A stretch of 64,000 bases of DNA from Muricoccus nepalensis (GTDB lineage: Bacteria > Pseudomonadota > Alphaproteobacteria > Acetobacterales > Acetobacteraceae), in NCBI RefSeq assembly GCF_006438825.1, contig NZ_RCZP01000017.1, forward strand, positions 33,094-97,093, given 5' to 3'. The translations under genes were made by a program, and so were the position numbers. Positions 1 through 8,364 of the stretch are shown in pieces; the first letter of the stretch is position 1; every line of letters begins with the position of its first letter. Below the pieces are notes generated by a model that was not told the DNA's origin, did no database searches, and worked only from the letters and a program-made list of their open reading frames with translations.

Positions 1-223
1 TGAGGTAGCCCAGCCGGGTGAGGGTGTGGGTGAGGCGCGAGACGGTGGCCCGCGGCAGGCCCGTCCGCTCCGCCAGCTCCTGGTTGCCCAGCATCGGGTC
101 CTCGGCCCGGAAGGCGTGGAGGATGTCGAAGCCGCGGGCGATGGCGGCGACGAACTGCCGGTCCCCCGCCGCGTTATCCTCCCCAGGGCCTGCCCCGCCC
201 GCCGCCACCGCGCGCTTGCGCAT
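1..223 (-). CDS. IclR-family transcriptional regulator (N-terminal part)
   Basis: The reverse strand encodes 74 residues from an ATG at 223 and runs off the left edge. A short basic leader is followed by an IclR-type winged helix-turn-helix: a segment reading AIARGFDILHAFR, then LGNQELAERTGLPRATVSRL as the helix-turn-helix. IclR proteins are ligand-responsive dimers that often control divergent catabolic operons. Here the gene faces an acyl-CoA ligase/thiolase/dehydrogenase operon, with a palindrome in between, so it probably regulates that operon and itself. The ligand-binding domain lies outside the window, so no effector can be proposed from sequence. Confidence 0.88.
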   Translation of the reverse strand, partial: MRKRAVAAGGAGPGEDNAAGDRQFVAAIARGFDILHAFRAEDPMLGNQELAERTGLPRATVSRLTHTLTRLGYL

Positions 224-292
224 CCGCCGCACCCTCCGCGCTTGACCGCGCCCCTCGCCCTCCGATACCAAGAGGGTAACGGCAGAACATAT

Positions 293-307
293 TTCCGCAA
301 TGCGGAA
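293..307. promoter_or_regulatory. Palindrome, likely IclR operator
   Basis: A perfect inverted repeat TTCCGCA-A-TGCGGAA sits in the only A/T-rich patch between the divergent IclR gene and the acyl-CoA operon. IclR-family proteins typically bind short palindromes with TTCC/GGAA arms. The site is 33 bases before the upstream mini-ORF and 76 bases before the ligase start. Assignment to the neighbouring regulator is inference from position and shape. Confidence 0.6.
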
Positions 308-339
308 TATGCGACAAGACCGGCAAGGAGAGAACGAGC

Positions 340-390
340 ATGCGGCCTGCGAGGGCAGCCCTGGCAAAACGCGCGGGACGACATGGCTGA
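340..390 (+). CDS. Possible 16-aa leader peptide overlapping the ligase start
   Basis: An ATG at 340 follows a good ribosome-binding sequence (AAGGAGAG, seven bases upstream). It opens a 16-codon frame, MRPARAALAKRAGRHG, that stops at 388-390, just after the ATG of the acyl-CoA ligase at 383 in another frame. The ligase ATG itself has only a weak Shine-Dalgarno sequence, so translation of the mini-ORF could feed ribosomes to it. The peptide is basic and resembles nothing known to me. It may be chance. Confidence 0.3.
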   Translation: MRPARAALAKRAGRHG

Positions 391-2059
391 GCCGGCGCCC
401 GGCGCCGCGCCCCGGCCCTGGCTCGCCGCCTATCCGCCGGGCTGCCGCTGGGACGCACCGATTGCCGTGACCACCCTCGGCGAGCTGCTGGACCGCGCCG
501 TGGCCCGCTGGGCGGACCGCCCGGCGCTGGAGTACCGCGGCCGCCGGGTGAGCTACCGCGACCTCGGCCTTGCCGTGGACCGGCTCGCGGGGGGGCTGCG
601 GCGCCTCGGCGTCGCGCCGGGCCTGCCCGTTGGGCTCCTGCTGCCGAACACGCCCTGGCACCCCGTCTGCTTCCTGGCGCTCGCCAAGCTGGGCGCGCGG
701 GTGGTGCATCTCAGCCCGCTCGACGCCCGCCGCGTGCTGCACCACAAGCTGTCGGACAGCGGCGCCCGCCTGGTCGTCACCACCGACCTGCCGGGGCTGC
801 TGCCGACCGCGCTCGACCTCGTCGAGGCCGGGGTCGCGGACCGCGTTCTGCTCGGCGAGGACGCGGCCTGGGGCGGGGAGGCGGGGGAGGCGGACCCGCG
901 CGCAACGTCCCTCTCGTCCCTGGAAGCGGAGCCGCCGGCGGAATGGCCCTCTGTCTCGCCGTCGGACGTCGCCCTGCTGCAGTACACCGGCGGCACCACG
1001 GGCCTGCCCAAGGCCGCCATGCTCACCCACGCCAACCTGACGGCGACCGTGGACATCTACCGCCACTGGCAGGACGGCAGCGTGCTGGCGGAGGGCGAGC
1101 AGCGCGTGATGGGCGTGCTGCCGCTGTTCCACATCTACGCGCTGTCGAGCGTGCTGCTCCGCCACCTCGCCTGCGGCAACGAGATCCTGCTCCGCCCGCG
1201 CTTCGACGCCGGGACGGCGCTGCACGACATCGAGGCGCGGCGCGTGACGATCATGCCGGGCGTGCCGACCATGTGGATCGCCCTGCTCAAGCACCCGGAC
1301 GCGCCGCGCACGGACGTCTCCTCGCTCCGGGCCTGCATCTCGGGCGGCGCCCCGCTGCCCTTTGAGGTCGGCGCGAAGGTCGAGGCGCTGCTCGGCCAGC
1401 GCCTGCACATCGGCTGGGGCATGACCGAGACCTCGCCAGCCGGCACGCGCGTGCCCATGGCCGCCCGGCTGCGGCCGGGCATCATCGGCGTGCCGCTGCC
1501 GGGCGTGGACCTGCGCGTCGTGGCGCTGGACGATCCCTCCCGCGCGCTGGCGCCCGGGGAGGCCGGGGAGATCGCGATCCGTGGCCCCAACGTTTTCGCC
1601 GGCTACCTCAACCAGCCCGCCGAGACCGCGGCGGCCTTCCGCGACGGCTGGTTCCTCACCGGCGACATCGGCCGGATGGAGGCGGACGGCACCTTCTTCC
1701 TCATGGACCGCCGGAAGAACATGATCATCTCCGGCGGGTTCAACGTGTACCCGGCGGCGATTGAGGGCGCGATCTACGAGCACCCCGACGTGAACGAGGT
1801 GGTGGTGATCGGCATCCCCGACGCCTATCGCGGCCAGTCCGCCAAGGCCTTCGTGACGCTGCGCGACGGCGCGCCGCCGCTCACGCTCGACGTGCTGAAG
1901 AGTTTTCTCCGCGACCGCCTCGGCCGCCACGAGATGCCGGCTGCCCTCGAGCTGCGCAACGAACTTCCCCGCTCCCCCGCCGGCAAGCTGCTGGCCAGCG
2001 CCCTGGTCGCCGAGGAAATGGCCCGGAGCGTCCCCACCCAGGAAAGTCCCCCCGCATGA
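383..2059 (+). CDS. Acyl-CoA synthetase (AMP-forming), pim-like operon
   Basis: This 558-aa cytosolic ligase of the ANL superfamily should activate a carboxylic acid with ATP and CoA. The P-loop motif YTGGTTGLPK lies near residue 201, the GWGMTET motif near 343, the GWFLTGDIGRM and DRRKNMIISGG hinge region near 420-445, and the C-terminal catalytic lysine in RSPAGKLL near 531. The ATG at 383 was chosen because the conserved domain starts soon after it; the frame is open further upstream but there it crosses the operator. The stop overlaps the thiolase start by 4 bases (ATGA). Gene order ligase, thiolase, large and small dehydrogenase mirrors pimeloyl/adipate operons, so a dicarboxylate or medium-chain acid is the favoured but unproven substrate. 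Confidence 0.85.
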   Translation: MAEPAPGAAPRPWLAAYPPGCRWDAPIAVTTLGELLDRAVARWADRPALEYRGRRVSYRDLGLAVDRLAGGLRRLGVAPGLPVGLLLPNTPWHPVCFLALAKLGARVVHLSPLDARRVLHHKLSDSGARLVVTTDLPGLLPTALDLVEAGVADRVLLGEDAAWGGEAGEADPRATSLSSLEAEPPAEWPSVSPSDVALLQYTGGTTGLPKAAMLTHANLTATVDIYRHWQDGSVLAEGEQRVMGVLPLFHIYALSSVLLRHLACGNEILLRPRFDAGTALHDIEARRVTIMPGVPTMWIALLKHPDAPRTDVSSLRACISGGAPLPFEVGAKVEALLGQRLHIGWGMTETSPAGTRVPMAARLRPGIIGVPLPGVDLRVVALDDPSRALAPGEAGEIAIRGPNVFAGYLNQPAETAAAFRDGWFLTGDIGRMEADGTFFLMDRRKNMIISGGFNVYPAAIEGAIYEHPDVNEVVVIGIPDAYRGQSAKAFVTLRDGAPPLTLDVLKSFLRDRLGRHEMPAALELRNELPRSPAGKLLASALVAEEMARSVPTQESPPA

Positions 2060-3234
2060 CCGACGCCGTCATCGTCTCCACCGCCCGCACCCCGATCGGG
2101 CGCGCCCATCGGGGCGCGCTGAACGCCACCCACGGCGCCGACATGGCCGCCCACGCGATCGGCGCGGCCCTTTCCCGCGCGAAGCTGGAGCCGGAGGCGG
2201 TGGAGGAGGTCATCATGGGCTGCGGCTACCCGGAGGGCGCGACGGGCGGCAACGTCGCGCGCCACGGGGCGCTGCGGGCCGGCATCCCCGTCACCTCGGC
2301 CGGCGTCACCGTCAGCCGCTTCTGCGCCTCCGGGCTGGAGGCGATCGGCGCCGCGGCCAAGCGCATCCTCGTCGACAAGGTGCCCGTCGCCATCGCCGGC
2401 GGCGTGGAATCGATCTCGCTCGTGCAGCCGACCGTCAACCGCAACCACTACCGCAACGCCTGGCTGGAGGCGAACAAGCCCTCCATCTACGACGCGATGA
2501 TCGACACGGCGGACCTCGTCGCCGAGCGCTACGGCGTCTCCCGCCAGGCGCAAGACGAGTTCGCGCTGGAGAGCCAGCGCCGCACCGCCAGCGCCCAGCA
2601 GGCTCGCCGCTTCGACGACGAGATCGTGCCGATCACCGCCACCATGAACGTGACGGACAAGGCGACCGGCGAGGTGCGGCAGCAGGAGGTCACCCTCGAC
2701 AAGGACGAGGGCAACCGCCCCGACACCTCGATCGAGGGCCTGTCCAAGCTGAAGCCGGTGAAGGAGGGCAAGTACGTCACCGCGGGGAACGCGAGCCAGC
2801 TTTCGGATGGCGCCAGCGCCAGCGTGCTGATGTCCTCCGACGAGGCGGCGCGGCGCGGGCTCCAGCCGCTCGGCATCTTCCGCGGCCTCGCCGTCGCGGG
2901 CTGCGAGCCCGAGGAGATGGGCATCGGCCCCGTCTTCGCCGTGCCCCGCCTGCTGTCCCGCCACGGGCTGAAGGTCGAGGACATCGGGCTGTGGGAGCTG
3001 AACGAGGCCTTCGCCTCCCAGTCGATCTACTGCCGCGACAAGCTCGGGATCGACCCGGAACTGGTCAACGTGAACGGCGGCGCCATCTCCATCGGGCATC
3101 CCTTCGGCATGAGCGGCGCGCGGCTGGTCGGCCACGCGCTCATCGAGGGCCGCCGCCGCGGCGTGCGCTACGCCGTCGTCACGATGTGCGTCGCCGGCGG
3201 CCAGGGCGCGGCCGGGCTGATCGAGATCGCGTAA
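2056..3234 (+). CDS. Acetyl-CoA acyltransferase (thiolase)
   Basis: This 392-aa protein has the usual length of a degradative or biosynthetic thiolase. The nucleophilic cysteine is in SRFCASGLEA near residue 90. The catalytic His motif GHPFGMSGARL is near 347, and the second cysteine motif CVAGGQGAAGL near 378. It would carry out the last, CoA-dependent cleavage of beta-oxidation on the acid activated by the upstream ligase. It starts inside the ligase stop (ATGA), implying translational coupling. In pim-type operons the equivalent gene is pimB. Chain-length preference cannot be read from the sequence. Confidence 0.92.
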   Translation: MTDAVIVSTARTPIGRAHRGALNATHGADMAAHAIGAALSRAKLEPEAVEEVIMGCGYPEGATGGNVARHGALRAGIPVTSAGVTVSRFCASGLEAIGAAAKRILVDKVPVAIAGGVESISLVQPTVNRNHYRNAWLEANKPSIYDAMIDTADLVAERYGVSRQAQDEFALESQRRTASAQQARRFDDEIVPITATMNVTDKATGEVRQQEVTLDKDEGNRPDTSIEGLSKLKPVKEGKYVTAGNASQLSDGASASVLMSSDEAARRGLQPLGIFRGLAVAGCEPEEMGIGPVFAVPRLLSRHGLKVEDIGLWELNEAFASQSIYCRDKLGIDPELVNVNGGAISIGHPFGMSGARLVGHALIEGRRRGVRYAVVTMCVAGGQGAAGLIEIA

Positions 3235-3246
3235 GGAGCAAGCACC

Positions 3247-4449
3247 ATGGACCTGCGCTTCACGCCCGAGGAGATCGCCTTCCGCGACGACCTCCGCCGC
3301 ACCTTCCGCGAGAAGGTTCCCGCCGAGATCCGCCGCAAGGTGGCCGAGGGCCGGCATCTCGACCGCGACGACATCGTCACCTCCCACCGCGCCCTCAACG
3401 CGGTGGGGCTGGCGACGCCCAACTGGCCGCTGGCCTGGGGCGGCAAGGACTGGACCCCCGTCCAGCGCTACATCTACACCGAGGAGATGCAGCGCGCCGC
3501 CGTGCCGCTGCCGCTGCAGTTCAACGTCTTCATGGTCGGCCCCGTCATCGCGGCCTTCGGCAACGAGGAGCAGAAGCGCAAGTTCCTGCCGGCCACCGCC
3601 AACCTCGACATCTGGTGGTGCCAGGGCTTCTCGGAGCCGGGCGCGGGCTCGGACCTCGCCTCGCTGCGCACCTCCGCCGAGAAGCGGGACGGCAAGTACG
3701 TCGTCTCCGGCCAGAAGGCCTGGACGACGCTCGGCCAGCACGCGGACTGGATCTTCTGCCTCGTCCGCACGGACAAGGAGGCCAAGAAGCAGCGCGGCAT
3801 CTCCTTCCTGCTGATCGACATGAAGTCGCCGGGCATCACGGTGCGGCCCGTCATCACCATCGACGGCGCGCACGAGGTGAACGAGGTCTTCTTCGACGAG
3901 GTGGAGGTGCCCGCCGAGAACCTTGTCGGCGAGGAGAACAAGGGCTGGGACTACGCGAAGTTCCTGCTGGCCAACGAGCGCACGGGCATCGCGCGCATCG
4001 GGCTCTCCAAGCAGCGCCTGGCGCGTGCCAAGCGCCTCGCGCGGGAGACCGAGGCGGGCGGCGCGACGCTGTGGGACGACACCGACTTCCGCCGCCGCGT
4101 GGCCGAGGTCGAGGTCGGGCTGAAGGCGCTCGAGATCACGCAGATGCGGGTCGTCGCCAACCAGCGCCACCGCGACGCCGACAAGCCCGACCCCGCCTCC
4201 TCGATCCTCAAGATCAAGGGCTCGGAGCTGCAGCAGGCGACGACGGAGCTGCTGCTGGAGGTCGCCGGCCCCTACGCCATGCCCGCGCCCGAGCACGACC
4301 GGCCGGAGGGCTGGAACGAGCCCGCGGTCTCGCCGGACTGGGCCGACGCCGCGGCGCCGCTCTACTTCAACTACCGCAAGGTCTCGATCTACGGCGGCTC
4401 GAACGAGATCCAGCGAAACATCATCGCCAAGGCCTTCCTGGGTCTCTGA
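3247..4449 (+). CDS. Acyl-CoA dehydrogenase, pimeloyl-CoA dehydrogenase large-subunit type
   Basis: This 400-aa FAD-dependent dehydrogenase introduces the alpha-beta double bond in an acyl-CoA. The conserved block around WWCQGFSEPGAGSDLASLRT (near residues 125-143) and a C-terminal YGGSNEIQRNIIAK signature (near 385) fit the family. The ATG has a clear AAGGAG ribosome-binding site. It is followed 27 bases later by a second, shorter dehydrogenase. Such large/small pairs are typical of PimC/PimD-like enzymes and related terpenoid or steroid acid dehydrogenases, where both chains form one oligomer. The pairing is inferred from order and similarity in type. Confidence 0.85.
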   Translation: MDLRFTPEEIAFRDDLRRTFREKVPAEIRRKVAEGRHLDRDDIVTSHRALNAVGLATPNWPLAWGGKDWTPVQRYIYTEEMQRAAVPLPLQFNVFMVGPVIAAFGNEEQKRKFLPATANLDIWWCQGFSEPGAGSDLASLRTSAEKRDGKYVVSGQKAWTTLGQHADWIFCLVRTDKEAKKQRGISFLLIDMKSPGITVRPVITIDGAHEVNEVFFDEVEVPAENLVGEENKGWDYAKFLLANERTGIARIGLSKQRLARAKRLARETEAGGATLWDDTDFRRRVAEVEVGLKALEITQMRVVANQRHRDADKPDPASSILKIKGSELQQATTELLLEVAGPYAMPAPEHDRPEGWNEPAVSPDWADAAAPLYFNYRKVSIYGGSNEIQRNIIAKAFLGL

Positions 4450-4476
4450 AGCCTGGGTCTCTAGAGGGAAACGCGC

Positions 4477-5616
4477 GTGGACTTCGACCTGACGGAGGAG
4501 CAGCGGCTCCTCAAGGAAAGCATCGACCGCTTCGCGGCGGACAACGCGCGCGACCCCGCGCAGCACGGCGCCGCCGGCGACGGCGCCGCGCTCTGGGGAG
4601 GCTTCGCGGAGCTCGGCCTGCTGGCGCTGCCCTTCTCCGAGGAGGATGGCGGCATCGGCGGCGGCCCCGTCGAGACGATGATCGTCATGGAGGCGATCGG
4701 GCGCGCGCTCATCACCGCGCCCTATCTCTCCACGGTAGTCCTCGGCGGCGGCTTCCTGCGGCTGGGCGGGACGGAGGCGCAGCGCGCGGAGTTCATCCCG
4801 GGGATCGCCGAGGGCTCGCTGAAGGTCGCCTTCGCGCAGCTCGAGCGGCAGTCCCGCTACGACCTCCACGACGTCTCCACCACCGCGCGCCGGGACGGCG
4901 GCGACTACGTGCTCGACGGCCGCAAGGGCGTCGTGCTGGGCGGCGACGAGGCGGGGCTCCTCGTCGTCACCGCGCGCACCGCCGGCGGCCGGCGCGACCA
5001 CGAGGGCGTCACGCTCTTCCTGGTGGACGCGAACGCGGAGGGCGTCTCCCGCCGCGGCATGCCCGCGCAGGACGGGACCCGCGTCGCCGAGATCGCGCTC
5101 GACGGCGTGCGCGTGCCGGCAGAGCGCGTGCTCGGCGAGGTCGATGGTGGCCTCCCGCTCGCCGGCCGCGTGGTGGACGTCGCGCTCGCGGCCGTCTGCG
5201 CGGACAGCCTCGGCGCCATGGAGGAGCTGCACCGCGTCACCGTCGACTACCTCAAGCAGCGCCAGCAGTTCGGCGTGCCCATCGCCTCCTTCCAGGCGCT
5301 CCAGCACCGCGCGGCGGACATGCTGGTGGCGGTGGAGCAGGCGCGCTCCATGGCGCTCTACGCCGCGATGATGGCGGAGGAGCCCGACGTCCGGGAGCGC
5401 CGGCCCGCCATCGCCGCGGCCAAGGCCCAGGTGAACCGCTCCTCGCGCCTGGTGGGGCAGGAGGCGGTGCAGCTCCACGGCGGCATCGCCGTGACCTGGG
5501 AGTACAAGGCCGGGCACTACTTCAAGCGCCTGACGATGGCCGAATCCCTCTTCGGCGACACCGACCACCACCTGCGCGAGGTCGCCGAGGCCGGCGGCCT
5601 GGTCGAAGAGATCTGA
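4477..5616 (+). CDS. Acyl-CoA dehydrogenase, pimeloyl-CoA dehydrogenase small-subunit type
   Basis: This 379-aa acyl-CoA dehydrogenase homologue opens MDFDLTEEQRLLKESIDRFA. It carries the C-terminal QLHGGIAVTWEYKAGHYFKR helix pair typical of these flavoproteins. It lies just downstream of the 400-aa dehydrogenase and differs clearly from it, as expected for the second chain of a hetero-oligomer. In PimD-type partners the FAD/substrate residues are often divergent, so it may be mainly structural. The GTG at 4477 is the start, preceded by GAGGGAAA. A Bug-type binding protein follows 31 bases later in the same operon. Confidence 0.82.
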   Translation: MDFDLTEEQRLLKESIDRFAADNARDPAQHGAAGDGAALWGGFAELGLLALPFSEEDGGIGGGPVETMIVMEAIGRALITAPYLSTVVLGGGFLRLGGTEAQRAEFIPGIAEGSLKVAFAQLERQSRYDLHDVSTTARRDGGDYVLDGRKGVVLGGDEAGLLVVTARTAGGRRDHEGVTLFLVDANAEGVSRRGMPAQDGTRVAEIALDGVRVPAERVLGEVDGGLPLAGRVVDVALAAVCADSLGAMEELHRVTVDYLKQRQQFGVPIASFQALQHRAADMLVAVEQARSMALYAAMMAEEPDVRERRPAIAAAKAQVNRSSRLVGQEAVQLHGGIAVTWEYKAGHYFKRLTMAESLFGDTDHHLREVAEAGGLVEEI

Positions 5617-5647
5617 GCAGGCCCCTGCGGCGACGAAGGAACCATCC

Positions 5648-6643
5648 ATGACCATTCACGCCATGGGGCGCCGCGGCGCCCTCGGGCTCGGCGCGGGCCT
5701 CGCCGCGCTGTCTCGCCCGGGCCTGATCGCGCCGGCCCAGGCGCAGGGCCGCTTCCCCGACCGGCCGGTCCGCCTCATCGTGCCCTGGGGGCCGGGCGGC
5801 TCGACCGACATCCTCATGCGCGCCCTCGCCGACGCGGCCTCGCGACGCCTGGGCCAGCCCGTGGTGGTGGAGAACCGCGCGGGCGCCGGCGGCATCCTCG
5901 GCGCGCAGTTCCTCGCGGGGAACACGCGGCCGGATGGCTACACGCTGTCGCAGATCCCGATCTCGGTGTTCCGCTACCCGCAGATGGTGCCGCGCGCGCC
6001 CTTCGACCCGATGAAGGACTTCACCTACATCGCCCAGATCACCGGCTACCTCTTCGGGGTGGTGGTGAAGGCGGACGCGCCCTGGGGGAGCTTCCGGGAG
6101 CTTCTCGCCTACGCGAAGGCGAACCCGGGCAAGATCAACTACGGCACGCCGGGCTCGGGCACCTCGCTGCACATCACCATGGAGCAGGTGGCGGCGAAGG
6201 AGGGGATCGAGTGGGTGCAGGTGCCCTATCGCGGCGCCGCCGAGAACCTGCAGTCCACCCTCTCCGGCAACACCCAGGTCTCCGCGGAGACGAGCGGCTG
6301 GTCCGAGCTCGTCGCGGCCGGGCAGCTCCGCCTTCTCTGCACCTGGGGGCCGGAGCGCGCGAAGCGCTTCCCCGACGCGCCGACGCTAAAGGAGCTCGGC
6401 ATCGACATCGTCTCCACCTCCCCCTACGGCATCGGAGGCCCGGCGGGCATGGACCCCGCGGTGGTGCGCGTGCTGGAGGAGGCCTTCCGCGAGGCCGCGC
6501 AGGACCCCGCGCACGTCGCGGTGCTCGAGCGCTACGACATGGCGCCCGCCTTCCTCGGCAGCGCCGACTACGCCGCGGCGGCGAAGGCGCAGTACGAGGA
6601 GGACGGGGTGATGATCCGGCGCCTCGGCCTCAAGGCCGGCTAG
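5648..6643 (+). CDS. Bug/TctC-family periplasmic substrate-binding protein
   Basis: This 331-aa secreted binding protein starts with a twin-arginine-like signal (MGRRGALGLGAGLAAL, cleavage after AQAQ). The mature part begins PDRPVRLIVPWGPGGSTDIL, followed by VVENRAGAGGILGAQ and VPYRGAAENLQ, the hallmarks of the tripartite tricarboxylate transporter binding proteins. These bind carboxylates and hand them to TctAB membrane partners, which are not in the window. As the last gene of a beta-oxidation operon it probably binds the acid that the operon degrades; the adipate-binding Bug protein AdpC is a relevant precedent. Its stop codon overlaps the stop of the convergent hydroxylase gene at a CTAG. 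Confidence 0.9.
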   Translation: MTIHAMGRRGALGLGAGLAALSRPGLIAPAQAQGRFPDRPVRLIVPWGPGGSTDILMRALADAASRRLGQPVVVENRAGAGGILGAQFLAGNTRPDGYTLSQIPISVFRYPQMVPRAPFDPMKDFTYIAQITGYLFGVVVKADAPWGSFRELLAYAKANPGKINYGTPGSGTSLHITMEQVAAKEGIEWVQVPYRGAAENLQSTLSGNTQVSAETSGWSELVAAGQLRLLCTWGPERAKRFPDAPTLKELGIDIVSTSPYGIGGPAGMDPAVVRVLEEAFREAAQDPAHVAVLERYDMAPAFLGSADYAAAAKAQYEEDGVMIRRLGLKAG

Positions 6644-8226
6644 GCGCCCCCGCCGAGCGCCCGCTCCAGCACCGGGGCGGCCTCGGCCTCCTCGCCGGCC
6701 CAGGCGACGAACTGGTCGGGGCGCACGAGCACGTTCGGCGCGCCGTAGCCCCGCTGCGCCTCCTCGCCGATCGGGATCACGTCGAGCGGCACGCCCCGCC
6801 GCTCCGCCGCCGCGCGGAAGGCGGAGGCCGCCGCGCCGTCGGGCGCGGTGGAGAGGAGCGCGAAGCCGAGGCCGAGCGCCTCGTAGACGTCGCGCCCGTT
6901 TGCGGCGGGCTGGGGCGCGAGGTGATGGCCCGGCCGGGCCTCCAGCCGGTGCGATCCCACCGCGCCCGGGCACCCCGCGGGGCCGCAGACGATGGGCGAC
7001 CCCTCGTAGTTCGGCTCGAAGGAGGCGACCTCGGAGGCCGCGCCGGAGCTGCGCGCGGCCCAGCCCGCCTCGAAGGCCGCGCGGTCGCGCGCGGGGTCGT
7101 GGGCGGCGAGGAAGTCGCGGTCGACGTGGATGGAGCGCTCGATGAAGTCCCCGGCGGTCGAGGCGAAGACCGGCCGCCGCTCCGCGTCGTAGGAATCGAG
7201 CAGCCCCTCGGGCGCCCATCCCCCGAGGGTCGCGGCGAGCTTCCAACCGAGGTTCACCGCGTCCTCCAGCCCCGTGTTGATGCCGTAGCCGCCGTAGGGC
7301 GGGTGGCTGTGCGCGGCGTCGCCGGCCACGAAGAGGCGGCCCTGGCGGTAGGTGTCGGCGATGGCGAAGCGCAGGTCCCAGAAGCCGATATGCTCGAAGG
7401 CGACGTCGAACGAGGCGCCGGCCGCGCGGTGCAGCAGCGCCGTGAAGTCTGTGTTGTCCTTCGTCGTGCCCATCGGCACCGGCGCGTGGAAGAACCAGGT
7501 GGTGCCGAGGTCCACGCGCCCGAAGAACTGCCAGTAGCCCGCGAGGTCCGGGTGCAGCACGTTGTAGAAGGACTTGCCGGGGTAGCGCTTGAGCAGCTCG
7601 TGCAGCCCCTCGGAGCGGAACACGAGCAGGACCATCAGCCGGTCGTGGTCCGAGCGGGTCTGGGGGATGCCGGCGGCCTCGCGCACGGTGGACTTGCTGC
7701 CGTCGCAGCCGACCGCGTAGGCGGCGCGAAGCCGGCGGCGGCCCTCGCCCTTGCGCTCGGCGACGGTGACGGTCACGCCCTCCGCGTCCTGCGCCACGCC
7801 CTCGGCCGTCCAGCCGTAGAGGGTGGTGATCTCCGGCAATTCGGCCGCGCGGGCGCGCAGCACGGCCTCGGTCGCGTATTGCGGCAGGCGCTCGTTGCCC
7901 GTGAAGTAGAAGGGGCGGACCAGCTCGCGCTGCAGCCAGTCGTGCTGGTACTCGCCGAGCAGGGTGCCGTAGGCGGTCAGCCCGCCCATGCCGTACTCGG
8001 CGGGGATGGTGCGCGCGGCCCGCAGCGCGGCCTCGGCGCCCCAGAAGTGGAAGTGCTCCATCGTCCGCTGCGTCAGGTTCTGGCCCTTCGGGATGGGCTG
8101 GGGCGTCGCGTAGCGCTCGACGAGGATGGAGCGGACGCCGCGGAGCGCGAGCTCGATCGCGAGCCCCGTGCCCACCGGCCCCCCGCCCACGATGACGACC
8201 TGCGTGCTGTCCCGCTCTTCCGGCAT
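6640..8226 (-). CDS. FAD-dependent aromatic hydroxylase (class A flavoprotein monooxygenase)
   Basis: This 528-aa NAD(P)H-dependent hydroxylase belongs to the MhpA/TfdB/PheA group. The dinucleotide-binding motif VIVGGGPVGTGLAIEL is near residues 11-25. The DG motif YAVGCDGSKSTVREAAG is near 165. The GD motif GRLFVAGDAAHSHPP is near 300, followed by GYGINTGLEDAVNLGWKL. Such enzymes hydroxylate phenolic or aromatic acid substrates in the cytosol. It is divergent from a MarR regulator with a palindrome in the shared promoter, a common arrangement for phenolic-inducible hydroxylases. The exact substrate cannot be decided. Its stop codon overlaps that of the convergent Bug gene. Confidence 0.88.
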   Translation of the reverse strand: MPEERDSTQVVIVGGGPVGTGLAIELALRGVRSILVERYATPQPIPKGQNLTQRTMEHFHFWGAEAALRAARTIPAEYGMGGLTAYGTLLGEYQHDWLQRELVRPFYFTGNERLPQYATEAVLRARAAELPEITTLYGWTAEGVAQDAEGVTVTVAERKGEGRRRLRAAYAVGCDGSKSTVREAAGIPQTRSDHDRLMVLLVFRSEGLHELLKRYPGKSFYNVLHPDLAGYWQFFGRVDLGTTWFFHAPVPMGTTKDNTDFTALLHRAAGASFDVAFEHIGFWDLRFAIADTYRQGRLFVAGDAAHSHPPYGGYGINTGLEDAVNLGWKLAATLGGWAPEGLLDSYDAERRPVFASTAGDFIERSIHVDRDFLAAHDPARDRAAFEAGWAARSSGAASEVASFEPNYEGSPIVCGPAGCPGAVGSHRLEARPGHHLAPQPAANGRDVYEALGLGFALLSTAPDGAAASAFRAAAERRGVPLDVIPIGEEAQRGYGAPNVLVRPDQFVAWAGEEAEAAPVLERALGGGA

Positions 8227-8283
8227 GGCGCTCCCCGTGCTTCCATCGTTCTCTCAGGCAGAAATTTCCACAGGCTCCCGGTC

Positions 8284-8312
8284 CTCGTCAAGATGATAAG
8301 ACGACTGACGAG
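8284..8312. promoter_or_regulatory. Inverted repeat, likely MarR operator
   Basis: Perfect 7-base arms CTCGTCA (8284-8290) and TGACGAG (8306-8312) are separated by 15 bases, between the hydroxylase and the MarR gene. The position suggests the MarR protein binds here to control both directions. An in-frame ATG for MarR at 8293 falls inside the repeat, which argues for the downstream GTG start at 8365. Confidence 0.5.
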
Positions 8313-8364
8313 TTGCGCCAAAGCCACTCTTCCGTCGGGCCGCGTTTCCTGCGAACCCCTCCCG

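Noticed and set aside
26..382. N-terminal extension of the acyl-CoA ligase back to position 26
   Set aside because: The extension would cross the divergent IclR gene and the palindrome and adds residues unlike the family. The ATG at 383 precedes the conserved domain.
1825..5655. Very long reverse-strand open frame (1276 codons)
   Set aside because: It lies opposite the thiolase and both dehydrogenases. Its His/Asp/Leu/Val-rich, repetitive composition is the usual antisense product of GC-rich coding DNA.
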